A stretch of DNA of 64,000 bases. Origin: Amycolatopsis saalfeldensis (GTDB lineage: Bacteria > Actinomycetota > Actinomycetes > Mycobacteriales > Pseudonocardiaceae). The DNA lies in NCBI RefSeq assembly GCF_900110575.1, contig NZ_FOEF01000004.1, positions 372,001 through 436,000 of the forward strand, in the 5' to 3' direction. Numbering within the stretch: the stretch's first letter is position 1; each line of letters starts with the position of its first letter. Made by a program: the position numbers and the translations under genes. Below the pieces are notes generated by a model. The model made no database searches and had not been told where the DNA came from. It saw only the letters and a program-made list of their open reading frames with translations. Below are positions 17,693 to 26,209 of this stretch, piece after piece.

Positions 17693-18182
17693 CAGACCAC
17701 CACCGAAAGGTGTGTATGGGGCGATGACGATCCAGGATAAGCCGGGCATCCGGACGCCCGGTTAATCACACAGAGCGAATGCCGGGCGGAAGGGTGAAAT
17801 CGGGTTTAACCCGACCCGCCGAAGCTCTCGTTCGTCGAGCAATGGTATCGTTTCAGCAGGTTTTCGGCAGACGCTTTTTTTGAACGTACTCGCAGCTCAA
17901 GCGTCCGACAGGTAAGCGGTAAGTGTCGGATGGGGTGCCGGTGAATGGCCTTTTCGAAAATACTGTAACAGTGCTCGAATGGCCGTATTCCGGTCCGGTT
18001 CTTGCGCTGCCCGGGGTTGTTTCTCCGCCTTTTCGTCACGGATCGTGAGTGTTGATCGCGACGGCCGGGCCGCCGGATGGGCCAGACGGGCGCGAAACGC
18101 CCCGGGTGACGGCTCGCGGTGGCGGGTGCGCGCGTCTACTCTGGCGTAGTCGTTTTCCGGTCGGCCCGCTCCTGGGGGCAGC
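17693..18182. other. lower-GC intergenic region between divergent genes
   Basis: About 490 bp, visibly richer in A/T than its surroundings. It holds a palindrome TCGGGTTTAACCCGA at 17800-17814, a run of T at about 17876-17882, and one isolated TCGTGAGTGTT at 18043-18053 that matches the arm of the hairpin repeat at 2320. A 77-codon minus-strand frame (17806-18039) lacks coding character. Promoters for both flanking genes should lie here. Confidence 0.5.
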
Positions 18183-18737
18183 ATGGTGGTAGTCCCGATG
18201 TTCGCGCACGGCGACCGTCTCACCCGTCGGGACCTGGAGACGATCTCGGATGAGCGACGTCGGTATGAACTCCTGGACGGGACTCTTCTAGTGAGCCCCT
18301 CCCCGCGCCCGCTGCACCAGAGGGTGGTCGCGCGCCTGCTCGCGGCGCTCACCCCGGTCTGCCCTGCGGACTGCGAGGTCCTGCCGGCCCCGGTCGACGT
18401 CGTGCTCGACGAGTACACCGTGATGATCCCCGACGTCGTGGTCGGCCGCCGCGACACGTTCACCGAGCGCGCGCTCGTCGGCGTCCCGGTGCTGGCGGTC
18501 GAGGTGATCTCACCGTCCAGCCGGCACATCGACACGCACCTCAAGCCGGCGCGGCTCGCCGAGGCGCGCTGCCCGTACTACTGGGTGATCGACCCGCGCG
18601 CGCCCGGCATCCGCTGCTTCCGCTTGGACGGCAGCGAGTACACGCTTGACGCCGAAGCGACCGGCGAAGAGGTCGCCCGGCTCGAACTGCCGTACCGGCT
18701 GGACCTCAGCCCCGCGGACCTGGTGTCCTCGTACTGA
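18183..18737 (+). CDS. Uma2 family endonuclease-like protein
   Basis: A 184-residue protein of the Uma2 (DUF820) family, which has a PD-(D/E)XK nuclease fold. Visible motifs are RYELLDGTLLVSPSP, HQRVVARLLAAL, IPDVVVGRRD (catalytic Asp), VLAVEVISPSS (catalytic Glu) and the Lys in HLKPARLAEARCPYYWVIDP. ATG 18183 is used; ATG 18198 is possible. The family is abundant in actinobacteria and its biological role is unresolved. It stands alone, convergent with the Lrp gene 3 bp downstream. Confidence 0.85.
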   Translation: MVVVPMFAHGDRLTRRDLETISDERRRYELLDGTLLVSPSPRPLHQRVVARLLAALTPVCPADCEVLPAPVDVVLDEYTVMIPDVVVGRRDTFTERALVGVPVLAVEVISPSSRHIDTHLKPARLAEARCPYYWVIDPRAPGIRCFRLDGSEYTLDAEATGEEVARLELPYRLDLSPADLVSSY

Positions 18738-18740
18738 GCC

Positions 18741-19715
18741 TCATGGCCGGCCTTGTTTGGCGGCCCGTTTGACGGTCCGGATCACCGGTGCCGTCTCGAT
18801 GTGCGTGACGGCGGGCAGGGCGGCGACCGCGGTCGTCAGGTAGCGGTACAGCTCCCGCTGGTCGGCGCAGACCACACTCGCGTACAGGTTCGTCGGCCCG
18901 GTGGTGGCCGCGGCGAACGCGATCTCCGGGTGCCCGGCCAGTGCCTTCCCGGTCTCCTCCAGGTGCGCCGGCGGCACCGAGAGCCACAGCATGGTCCGGG
19001 TGCCGAGGCTGAACAGCCTCCCGTCGACGTCGAGGTCCAGGTACAGCGCCCCGGATTCGCGCAGCTCCCGCATCCGGCGCCGGACCGTGGTCGGCGACCA
19101 GCCGGTGGCCGCGGCCAGCTGCTCGAACCCGGCCCGGCCGTCGGCGGCGAGAGCGGCGAGCAGTTGCCGGTCGCCGTCGTCGAGCCGCACCGGTCCCGGC
19201 CGGTGCGGCAGCTCGGGGTGCGGGCGCAGCAGCTCGACCGCCTCCCGGCTCAGCGAGCCGCGCTTGGCGATCAGGCTGTCCGGGCCGCCGTAGAACGCGT
19301 GCAGCACCGAATGCGCGGTGACGCCCTCGACGCGTTGGGTGCGGGGGAGTTTGGCCAGCAGCAACGCTTCGCTATCGGCTTCGCTCTCGGTGTCGACCGT
19401 GCAGGTGATCTCGGTGCCGCCCGAGGTGAGGCTCACCCAGGACGTGTCGGGGCGGCGCGCCAGCGCCTCGGCGACCGGCACCGCCGCCCCGGGCGCGCAG
19501 CGCACCCGGAGGAACCACTGCACCGCGCCGAGCGCGGCCGGCGCGACCCCGCCGAGCACCCGCAGCGCCCCGGCCGAGCGTAATTTCGCGTACCGGCGCG
19601 CGATGGTGCGATCCGACACGCCAAGTGCCTCGGCAATAGTGCTGAACGGGGCCCTTCCGTCGATCTGGAGGGCACGGACGAGCTGACGATCCAGCTCGTC
19701 GTAGTCGGATTCCAC
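18741..19715 (-). CDS. tandem Lrp/AsnC family transcriptional regulator
   Basis: A 324-residue protein that is two Lrp units fused. HTH 1 (DYDELDRQLVRALQ, STIAEALGVSDRTIARRYAKL) is followed by a RAM-like ligand domain. HTH 2 (LDDGDRQLLAALAADGR, EQLAAATGWSPTTVRRRM) is followed by a second ligand domain. Single-unit Lrp proteins are about 150 residues, so this one probably binds DNA as a pseudo-dimer. GTG 19715 gives the usual Lrp N-terminus. It is divergent from the FAD monooxygenase with 127 bp between starts, so it may control that gene. Confidence 0.85.
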   Translation of the reverse strand: MESDYDELDRQLVRALQIDGRAPFSTIAEALGVSDRTIARRYAKLRSAGALRVLGGVAPAALGAVQWFLRVRCAPGAAVPVAEALARRPDTSWVSLTSGGTEITCTVDTESEADSEALLLAKLPRTQRVEGVTAHSVLHAFYGGPDSLIAKRGSLSREAVELLRPHPELPHRPGPVRLDDGDRQLLAALAADGRAGFEQLAAATGWSPTTVRRRMRELRESGALYLDLDVDGRLFSLGTRTMLWLSVPPAHLEETGKALAGHPEIAFAAATTGPTNLYASVVCADQRELYRYLTTAVAALPAVTHIETAPVIRTVKRAAKQGRP

Positions 19716-19842
19716 CAGCCTGACGGTATCTGGTGTCGGATAGCAGTGCAATCACGTCGGTTTCTGGCTCGGCCGATCGGTGGGCGGGAGTGTGGGGCTG
19801 GTCCGGAGCGGACAGGAAAACGCCGAAGCACAAGGGGAAACC

Positions 19843-21300
19843 ATGGACACGGACGTACTGATCGCCGGCGCGGGACCCACCGGATTGACGGTGGCCAACG
19901 AACTCCGGCTGGCCGGGGCCGCGGCCGTTGTGGTCGACAAGCTGCCGCGGGGCAGCGACCTGTCGAAGGCCGGTGGCGTGCAGTCCCGCACCCAGGAGGC
20001 GTTCGACCAGCGCGGCCTGCTGGAACCGTTGCTGGCCACCGGGGAGCACCCGGCCGGCCTCGCCCACTTCGGCGGCATCCACCTCCCGCTCACCCGGGAC
20101 CGGCACCGCTTCCCGTGGCGCTCGATCCCGCAGGTGGTCGTCGAGCGATTCCTCGAGGAACACCTTGCCGGGCAAGGCATCCATGTCCGGCGCGACCACG
20201 AGCTGACCGGTCTGGAGCAGGACACCGACGGGGTCACCGCTTCCTTCGCCGACGGCACCGCGATCCGCGCCCGCTACCTCGTGGCCGCCGACGGCGGGCG
20301 CAGCACGGTGCGTTCACTGCTGCGGGCCGGGTTCCCCGGCCAGGCCGGCACGTCGACCGTGATCGCCGCCGACCTGCGGCTCGGCGGGGCCGAGCAGACG
20401 ATGATCCACCGCTGGAACGACGAGGGGGACTGGGCGCACCTGTTCCCGCTCGGCACCGACCCGCAGGGCCGGCCGCTGCTCCGGCTCGCGATGGGCGGCC
20501 CGGGCCGGGCCCGTCCCCGGGACGTCCCGATCACCGAGGACGAGATCCGCGACGGGCTGCGCGCGGTGTTCGGGCTCGAAGTGCAGCTGCTCGAACTGCG
20601 TTACGCCCGCCGCATCACCAACGCGGCCCGGCAGGCCGCGCAGTACCGGCACGGGCGGGTGTTCCTGGCCGGCGACGCCGCCCACGTCCACCTCCCGCTC
20701 GGCGCGCAGGGCATGAACACCGGCATCCAGGACGCGCTGAACCTCGGCTGGAAGCTCGGCGCCGCCGTGCGCGGCCACGCGGCCGACGGCCTGCTCGACA
20801 GCTACCACGCGGAACGGCACCCGGTCGGGGCGGCCGTGCTGCGCAACGTCCAGGCCCAGAGCCTGCTGATGGACTGGGAAGGCACGCGCGCCCCCGAGGT
20901 CACCGCCACCCGCGAGCTGTTCACCGCGCTGGCGCAGCTGCCGCAGGTCCAGTACCAGCTCGACGACATGCTGTCCGGGATGGGCATCCGCTACGCACTG
21001 CCGGGCGTCGAAGGCCAGCCGCTCGCCGGGCTGCCCGCGCCGGACCTGGACCTCGACCTGGATCCCGGCCCGGCCCGGGTGAACGAGCTGCTGCGCTCCG
21101 GCCGTGGCCTCCTGCTCGACCCGGCCGGCGTTTTCGCCAAGGTGGCCGGCCTCTGGTCCGGCCGGGTCGACCGCGTGGTCGGCGGCACCGAGCCGATGCT
21201 GGTCCGGCCGGACGGCTACGTGGGCTGGGCCGGCGGCGCGGACAGCACCGGCGACGGCCTGGAGGCGGCGTTCGGCCGCTGGTTCGGCGAGCCCCGCTGA
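19843..21300 (+). CDS. FAD-dependent aromatic monooxygenase
   Basis: A 485-residue class A flavoprotein hydroxylase. FAD motifs are the N-terminal GAGPTG (DVLIAGAGPTGLTVANELRL), the DG motif LVAADGGRSTVRSLL near residue 150, and GDAAHVHLPLGAQGMNTGIQ near residue 283. The C-terminal 90 residues resemble a shortened thioredoxin-like domain with GLLLDPAG, as in polyketide and rifamycin hydroxylases. It probably hydroxylates an aromatic or drug-like substrate with NAD(P)H. AAGGGGA sits before ATG 19843. It is alone on its strand and divergent from the tandem Lrp regulator. Confidence 0.87.
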   Translation: MDTDVLIAGAGPTGLTVANELRLAGAAAVVVDKLPRGSDLSKAGGVQSRTQEAFDQRGLLEPLLATGEHPAGLAHFGGIHLPLTRDRHRFPWRSIPQVVVERFLEEHLAGQGIHVRRDHELTGLEQDTDGVTASFADGTAIRARYLVAADGGRSTVRSLLRAGFPGQAGTSTVIAADLRLGGAEQTMIHRWNDEGDWAHLFPLGTDPQGRPLLRLAMGGPGRARPRDVPITEDEIRDGLRAVFGLEVQLLELRYARRITNAARQAAQYRHGRVFLAGDAAHVHLPLGAQGMNTGIQDALNLGWKLGAAVRGHAADGLLDSYHAERHPVGAAVLRNVQAQSLLMDWEGTRAPEVTATRELFTALAQLPQVQYQLDDMLSGMGIRYALPGVEGQPLAGLPAPDLDLDLDPGPARVNELLRSGRGLLLDPAGVFAKVAGLWSGRVDRVVGGTEPMLVRPDGYVGWAGGADSTGDGLEAAFGRWFGEPR

Positions 21301-21319
21301 ACAGTCCTCAGTGGACTGT
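21301..21319. terminator. short hairpin between convergent genes
   Basis: ACAGTCC at 21301-21307 pairs with GGACTGT at 21313-21319, loop TCAGT. It fills the gap between the monooxygenase stop and the CHAT-gene stop. The stem is short and has no T-run, so efficiency is uncertain. Confidence 0.45.
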
Positions 21320-24300
21320 CAGGCGCCGCTGTGCACCAGGCCGGCCCAGAGGTCCGGCCGGTCCGGATGGTCGTCCCGCAGCCGGAGCGCCACTTCACGC
21401 AGGGCGGTGGCCGCTTCGCCGGCGTCCGCGCGGTCGGGCAGGTTCCGGTAGAACAACCGCGCGGCGTCGGCGGCGATCCGGTCGGACAACGGCCAGAGCC
21501 CGCCGACGACGTGCCGGAACCCGGCGAGGTGGAAGGCGGAGGCGAGCGTCACGGCTTCGTCGGCGAGCAGCTCCCCGCCGTGCGCGGTGGAACAGGCGGA
21601 CAGGTAAGCCAGTTCGGCGCCGGGCATCCGCAACTCGCCGATCCGCGACACCGGCAGGCTCCCGTCGGGCAGCTGGAGGTGAGCCAGCGACGGGCTGACG
21701 GGGCTGGCGCCGGCGTGACAGGCGAAGTGCACCCAGGTGCTGTCGGCGAGCGCGTCCAGGAGGACGGGAATCGTGGCCTCCGCCCCGGACAGCACCCGCG
21801 TGCCGGGATGGGCCGCATGCAGTTCGGCGGCTTCGGCCGCGGTGCCCGGCAGATCAGGCAGCCCGGGCGTCTCCGACACAGCGACGGTCAACTGCCTGCG
21901 AACCCGCGCCGGCGGCCGGGCCCGCGCGTCCGCGAGGGCCCGCAGGGTGGGCGTGTAGGACGACACCATCAGGTCCAGCGCCCCCAGCTGCCCGGCCCGC
22001 CCGGCGGCGTGCAACGGGAAAACCCCGAGCCGGCCGACCGGAAGCCACCACACCCGCGCGAGCGACCGGGCGGCGCCGGGTTGGGCCGCACTGGGTTGGC
22101 TTGCGGTGGGTTGGGCCGCGTTGGGTTGGCTTGCGCCGGATTGGGCAGCGCTGGGTTGGGCCGCGCTGGGTTGGGCCGCGCTGGGTTGGGCCGCGTTGGG
22201 TTGGGCCGCGTTGGGTTGGCTTGCGCCGGATTCGGCAGCGCCGTGTTGGGCCGCGCTGGGTTGCGCCGCGCCGGGTCGGGCGGCGTCGGGCTGGATCGCG
22301 CCGGGTTGGGCTGCGTCGGGCTGGATCGCGCCGGGTTGGGCTGCGTCTGGTTGGGCGGCGCTGGGTTGGGTCGGGCCGGGTTGGGTCGCGCCCGGCTGGG
22401 TCGGGCCGGGTTGGGCGGCGCTGGGTTGGGTCGGGCCGGGTTGGGTCGAGCCGGGTTGGGCGGCGCTGGGTTGGGCGGCGCCAGGCAGGATCGCGGCGAC
22501 CGGTCCGGCCACCGCGTCCCAGAGCCATTCGAGGATTTCGGTCACCACGCGGGCTTTGCGCAGGCTCGCGGTCAGGCCCGTGGCGTGGGTGGCGTCCAGC
22601 AGTTCGGCGGCCCGGGTGCCGACGGCGTGCTCCGTCAGCAGCGGCAGTTCGAGGTGCACGGGCTCCGCGTCCGGGGTGATCACCAGCGCGTCGCCCTGGG
22701 TCAGGCCTGGGTTGACGAGCACGATGGTGCCGTCGGCGGCGGCGTGGCGGAGGTCGGCCGGTCGCGGGGGTTCGAGGAACCGGGCGAAGCCGTCCTGCTG
22801 CCGGATCCGGGTGAGCAGCTCTTCGCGTTCGGCTCGGAGCCGGTCGCGTTCGCCGACGGTGGCGCCGGGCCGGTCGAGGCGGTCCCGGATCTCGGCGAAG
22901 CCGGCGGCCAGGCCAGGGTGCCGCTCCTGCAGTTCGCTGAGATCGGTGCGCGCCCCCAGCCGTCCCGCCACCACGACGGCGCGCCCGGCCTCCGCGATCC
23001 CGGCGGCCCCGGCCGGATCCCCCGCCGCGAAGTGCGCGGCGACGGCGCGGCCGACGAGGCCGGAGTGCTGGATCAGCCGGAACTCCTGGTCCGGCCAGCG
23101 GACGTCGCCCGGGGTCAGCAGGGGCAGCTGGGCCACGGCGAGGTCGAGCAGCCGCACCGCGAGGTCCGGCTGCCCCGCGTCCGAGGCCAGCGTCCCGGCC
23201 AGGTGCGCCGGGCTGATCAGGTCCGGCGGTCGCGAGGAGGCCGCGGCGCGCGCGATTTCCCCGGCGAGGCCTTCGATCGTGGCGCGATCGACGGCGCCCG
23301 GATCGGCCCGGTGCCGGAGGAACCGGCACGCGGCCACCACTTCGAGACACGCGATCACGAGCACCGTGCCCTCGGCCGCGGCCAGCGCCTGCTCGGCGAG
23401 CTCGAGGGCCCGGCCGAGATCGGCGGGATCGCCGCCCGGCCGCTGGTATCGGGTGAGGTGAATGCCGCTGAGGTTGCGCAGGTGGCGGATCCGGTCCGGG
23501 TAGCCCTCGGGCATCCCGGCCACGGCCTGCTCGCCGAGTTCGAGCTGACGGTCCAGGTCGGCTTCGCGGTGCTCGAGCCGGAACCGCAGCTGATAGGCCT
23601 CGCCGAGCGCGGACAGGTAGTTCGTCCTAAGTGGACTCTCGCCGGCGCTCGCGGCCACCGCTCGCTCGCCCATTTCCACCGCGCGTTCCAGATCGACCGG
23701 GTCGGTCAGCCGGAGCGAGCGCTGCAGGTAGGCGGAGCCCAGCTCGGACAGGCAGAAGGCCCAGCTGCCGGTCTCCTGGTCCGCGAGCAGCACCGCGCGT
23801 TCGGCGTGCGCCACGGCCAGGTGCAAGTCCTCCTGGTCACCGTCGCGCTCGTAGCGCAGGCGGTGGATCTGGGCCAGCATGGACAGCCGCATCGCCAGAT
23901 CGGGGCTGTCCTCGTCGGTGGCGACGACCGCTTCCTCGGCCGTGCGCACGGCCTGGCGGAGATCGTCCGCGGAGTCCGTCTGGCCGTACCGGAGCCGGTA
24001 GCCGATCGCCTGGTCCGCCAGCCGGTGCGCCCGGTTCGCGTGGTCGGTCCCGACCAGCTGCCGGTCGGCCTCGACCAGCCGGTCCAGGTCGGCCGGCCGG
24101 CCGAACCGCGTGAACCGCAGGTGCAGCGCCGCTCTCAGCGCGGACACCCGGCGGGGCGCCGGTGCGATCGCGACGCTCTGCTCCGCGCGGTCCACGGCCG
24201 GGTCGAGCAGCGCGGCCGCCCCGCGTTCGAACCGCGACAGGTACAGGGAACTGAGGTCCGCCAGGAAATCCGCGCGTTCGCCGTCGCTGTACGAGCCGCC

Positions 24301-25788
24301 CCCGACCGCCGCTTCGAGGAGGGTTTGCGCCCCGTAGAAGGCCACGGTGTCGTTGCTGTCCAAGGCATACCGCAGCACCGCGCTGCCGATGTGGCCCTGT
24401 CCCTGTGGTTCGGCCGCGGGCCCGAGGATCCGCCGGAACGCGGGCGGGATCTGGCTCGGTTCGATCGCCAAGTCGACGAACAGCCCGACGGCGCGGGCGA
24501 AGTCGGCGGTGACCACGTCCGGATCCGGGGCAGCGCGGTACCGGAAGTAATGCAGCCAGGCGAGCGCGTACAACGCCCGCGCCCGCCGCTCGCGGTCCAC
24601 GAGCTGGGCCGCCACGAGCAGCCCGTCGAGGGTGCCCTCGGCCACCTCGGTCGCGCGCCCGCCGCGCTGGTGCTCGTCCAGCGCCCGGTTCACCTCCGCC
24701 AGCAGCAGTTCGAACGACGGCCCGCCGCGGTCGCCGTCCCGCAGCGAACGCGCGGTGGCGAGGGCGTCCTGCCGGGTTTTCCGCCGGGGGTCACCCGCGG
24801 GCGTCGAGGCGACGCTCTGCTGCGCGAGGTCCAGCGCGCGATCGAGGTCCGGCCGGTTCGCCGCGCGTTCGAAACGGGCCCGGTAGGCGAGCCCGAGGCC
24901 GTGCAGCGCCGCCGCCCGGTTCGGGTGCTGCGAAGGGGTCTGCTGTACCGCGCGCTCACCCACATCGAGGGCGCGTTCCAACGCCGCGGGCTCGCCCGTG
25001 TGCTCGTAGCCCGCCCGGTGGAACATGCCCAGATTGGCCAGGAGAATCACGTGGTACGGGTCGTCGGGCGGGCAAGCACCGACGGCCAGCTCGGCCATGG
25101 CGATCGCCTCGCCGAGATCCGCCGCCCCGCCGTCGCGCCGGAAACGCTGGGACAACGCGGCGCTCAGATTGCCCAGCAGCTGTGGACGGTAGGGCGCGGT
25201 CTCGTCGGCTTCGGCCACCGCGCGGGTGAGCGTCTCGATCGCGCCGTCGAGATCGGCACGGTTTTCCGTCCTCACGTGGCGCATGAGCAGCGCCGCGCCG
25301 AGGTTGCTCCGCGTCTGCGCCGACCACTCGCCGCCCACCTCCGGCGCGGCCGCGGCCAGCAGCCGGACGCTCATGTCGAGCAGCACCGGATCACCGGCCT
25401 GCTGCGCGCGCTCCAGCAGCTCGGCGCCGCGCGCCGCCTGCTGACCGGCGTCCGCGGCCGGGCCGATCAGCGGGCGCAGCCCTTCGGGGACAACCCGGGG
25501 ATCGCCCGAAAACGGCCACAGCAAGACCAGCGCCGTGGCCAGATCGAGGGCGCCGTCCGGGAGCCGTTGCCAGCGCAGGTAGTGCAGCCGCCCGGCGACC
25601 TGGTCGGCGGCCGCGAGGCGCCGCCGTTCGGCCCGGGTCGGGGCCGCCGGGTCCGCGGGACCGGCGAGCTCGCGCAACCGCACGGCATCGGCCAGCACGG
25701 CCTCGTCGAGCACCGGGTCCGCCTGGCCCGGCCGCCGGTCGCCGTCGAGCGCATCCTGGACGCGGTGGAGCAGATCATCGAACGGCAT
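21319..25788 (-). CDS. giant TPR-CHAT (caspase-like) protease
   Basis: A 1489-residue protein. Residues 1 to about 880 are tetratricopeptide-type helical repeats with the recurring pattern LGxAxxxR(Y/F)xxxGxxxDLxxAIxxxExAV. A linker with YxAEREELLTRIRQQ-like coiled coil leads to a C-terminal CHAT peptidase domain, with likely His in WVHFACHAG (about residue 1358) and Cys in AYLSACSTAHGG (about 1399), followed by LASAFHLAGFRHVVGGLWP. Between EILEWLWDAVAGPVAAILPG and ARVWWLPVGRLGVFPLHAAG the domain is interrupted by about 27 pentapeptides (AAQPS type). ATG 25788 is preferred because GGTGGGGGCC precedes it; ATG 25809 is possible. It is divergent from three genes that look like its partners. Confidence 0.85.
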   Translation of the reverse strand: MPFDDLLHRVQDALDGDRRPGQADPVLDEAVLADAVRLRELAGPADPAAPTRAERRRLAAADQVAGRLHYLRWQRLPDGALDLATALVLLWPFSGDPRVVPEGLRPLIGPAADAGQQAARGAELLERAQQAGDPVLLDMSVRLLAAAAPEVGGEWSAQTRSNLGAALLMRHVRTENRADLDGAIETLTRAVAEADETAPYRPQLLGNLSAALSQRFRRDGGAADLGEAIAMAELAVGACPPDDPYHVILLANLGMFHRAGYEHTGEPAALERALDVGERAVQQTPSQHPNRAAALHGLGLAYRARFERAANRPDLDRALDLAQQSVASTPAGDPRRKTRQDALATARSLRDGDRGGPSFELLLAEVNRALDEHQRGGRATEVAEGTLDGLLVAAQLVDRERRARALYALAWLHYFRYRAAPDPDVVTADFARAVGLFVDLAIEPSQIPPAFRRILGPAAEPQGQGHIGSAVLRYALDSNDTVAFYGAQTLLEAAVGGGSYSDGERADFLADLSSLYLSRFERGAAALLDPAVDRAEQSVAIAPAPRRVSALRAALHLRFTRFGRPADLDRLVEADRQLVGTDHANRAHRLADQAIGYRLRYGQTDSADDLRQAVRTAEEAVVATDEDSPDLAMRLSMLAQIHRLRYERDGDQEDLHLAVAHAERAVLLADQETGSWAFCLSELGSAYLQRSLRLTDPVDLERAVEMGERAVAASAGESPLRTNYLSALGEAYQLRFRLEHREADLDRQLELGEQAVAGMPEGYPDRIRHLRNLSGIHLTRYQRPGGDPADLGRALELAEQALAAAEGTVLVIACLEVVAACRFLRHRADPGAVDRATIEGLAGEIARAAASSRPPDLISPAHLAGTLASDAGQPDLAVRLLDLAVAQLPLLTPGDVRWPDQEFRLIQHSGLVGRAVAAHFAAGDPAGAAGIAEAGRAVVVAGRLGARTDLSELQERHPGLAAGFAEIRDRLDRPGATVGERDRLRAEREELLTRIRQQDGFARFLEPPRPADLRHAAADGTIVLVNPGLTQGDALVITPDAEPVHLELPLLTEHAVGTRAAELLDATHATGLTASLRKARVVTEILEWLWDAVAGPVAAILPGAAQPSAAQPGSTQPGPTQPSAAQPGPTQPGATQPGPTQPSAAQPDAAQPGAIQPDAAQPGAIQPDAARPGAAQPSAAQHGAAESGASQPNAAQPNAAQPSAAQPSAAQPSAAQSGASQPNAAQPTASQPSAAQPGAARSLARVWWLPVGRLGVFPLHAAGRAGQLGALDLMVSSYTPTLRALADARARPPARVRRQLTVAVSETPGLPDLPGTAAEAAELHAAHPGTRVLSGAEATIPVLLDALADSTWVHFACHAGASPVSPSLAHLQLPDGSLPVSRIGELRMPGAELAYLSACSTAHGGELLADEAVTLASAFHLAGFRHVVGGLWPLSDRIAADAARLFYRNLPDRADAGEAATALREVALRLRDDHPDRPDLWAGLVHSGA
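22071..22482. repeat. 15-bp minisatellite inside the CHAT gene
   Basis: About 27 imperfect tandem copies of a 15-bp unit, typified by TTGGGCCGCGCTGGG, encoding AAQPS/AAQPG/PTQPG/ASQPN pentapeptides on the minus strand. The unit length keeps frame. Blocks of identical neighbours (for example repeated AAQPS, and an AAQPG-AIQPD pair repeated) point to recent expansion. Confidence 0.92.
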
Positions 25789-25854
25789 GGCCCCCACCCG
25801 CACGGACATCTCGCTACGATCCGATCAGCGTAGCGCGAGGGAAAGGACAGCCGG

Positions 25855-26205
25855 GTGGATCCAGCCGAGCGGAGTGCGCTGACCGCGCTGTGCGCCGAGC
25901 TGCCCGAACTGCGGGCCGAATGCGCGCGCCGCCCCGAACCCGCCCGTGTGCTGGCCGTCATCGAAGCCGAGGCCCGCGCGCGCCGCCCGATCACCGCGTT
26001 GCTGGAGCAGCTGCTGGGGACCCCGTCGGACGAGACGGTGCGCCAGCGCTCGCTGAGCAGCCGGCTGCCGGGCAGCGGACCCGGCCGGGCCGACGAGGAG
26101 CGGTTCGGCTGCCCCGACGGCGCGTGCGATCGGCTCGCGGCCGCCGAACCGGCCGGCCCGGTCCCGCGGTGCCCGCTGACCGGCGACCGGCTGAAACCCG
26201 TCTGA
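25855..26205 (+). CDS. small protein with cysteine-rich (zinc-ribbon-like) C-terminus
   Basis: A 116-residue protein with an N-terminal helical region (about 1-55: ERSALTALCAELPELRAEC, RVLAVIEAEARARRPITALLEQLLG). After a linker comes a compact FGCPDGACDR...PVPRCPLTGDRL, which looks like a degenerate zinc ribbon with three visible cysteines. I do not recognise a named family. GTG 25855 follows GCGAGGGAAAGGACA. It is divergent from the TPR-CHAT gene (66 bp between starts) and 4 bp ahead of the membrane-protein gene, so it belongs to the same module. Confidence 0.75.
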   Translation: MDPAERSALTALCAELPELRAECARRPEPARVLAVIEAEARARRPITALLEQLLGTPSDETVRQRSLSSRLPGSGPGRADEERFGCPDGACDRLAAAEPAGPVPRCPLTGDRLKPV

Positions 26206-26209
26206 CGCC

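Noticed and set aside
17806..18039. 77-codon minus-strand frame, Lys/Arg-rich
   Set aside because: It lies in A/T-richer spacer, has no ribosome site and no third-position GC bias, and resembles no family.
22071..22482. CRISPR-like array
   Set aside because: Units are 15 bp, contiguous without spacers and in frame within a coding domain, so this is a minisatellite.
21331..25833. 1500-codon plus-strand frame antisense to the TPR-CHAT gene
   Set aside because: The long open frame arises from GC bias and the in-frame minisatellite. It has no domain motifs, while the minus strand encodes clear TPR and CHAT motifs.
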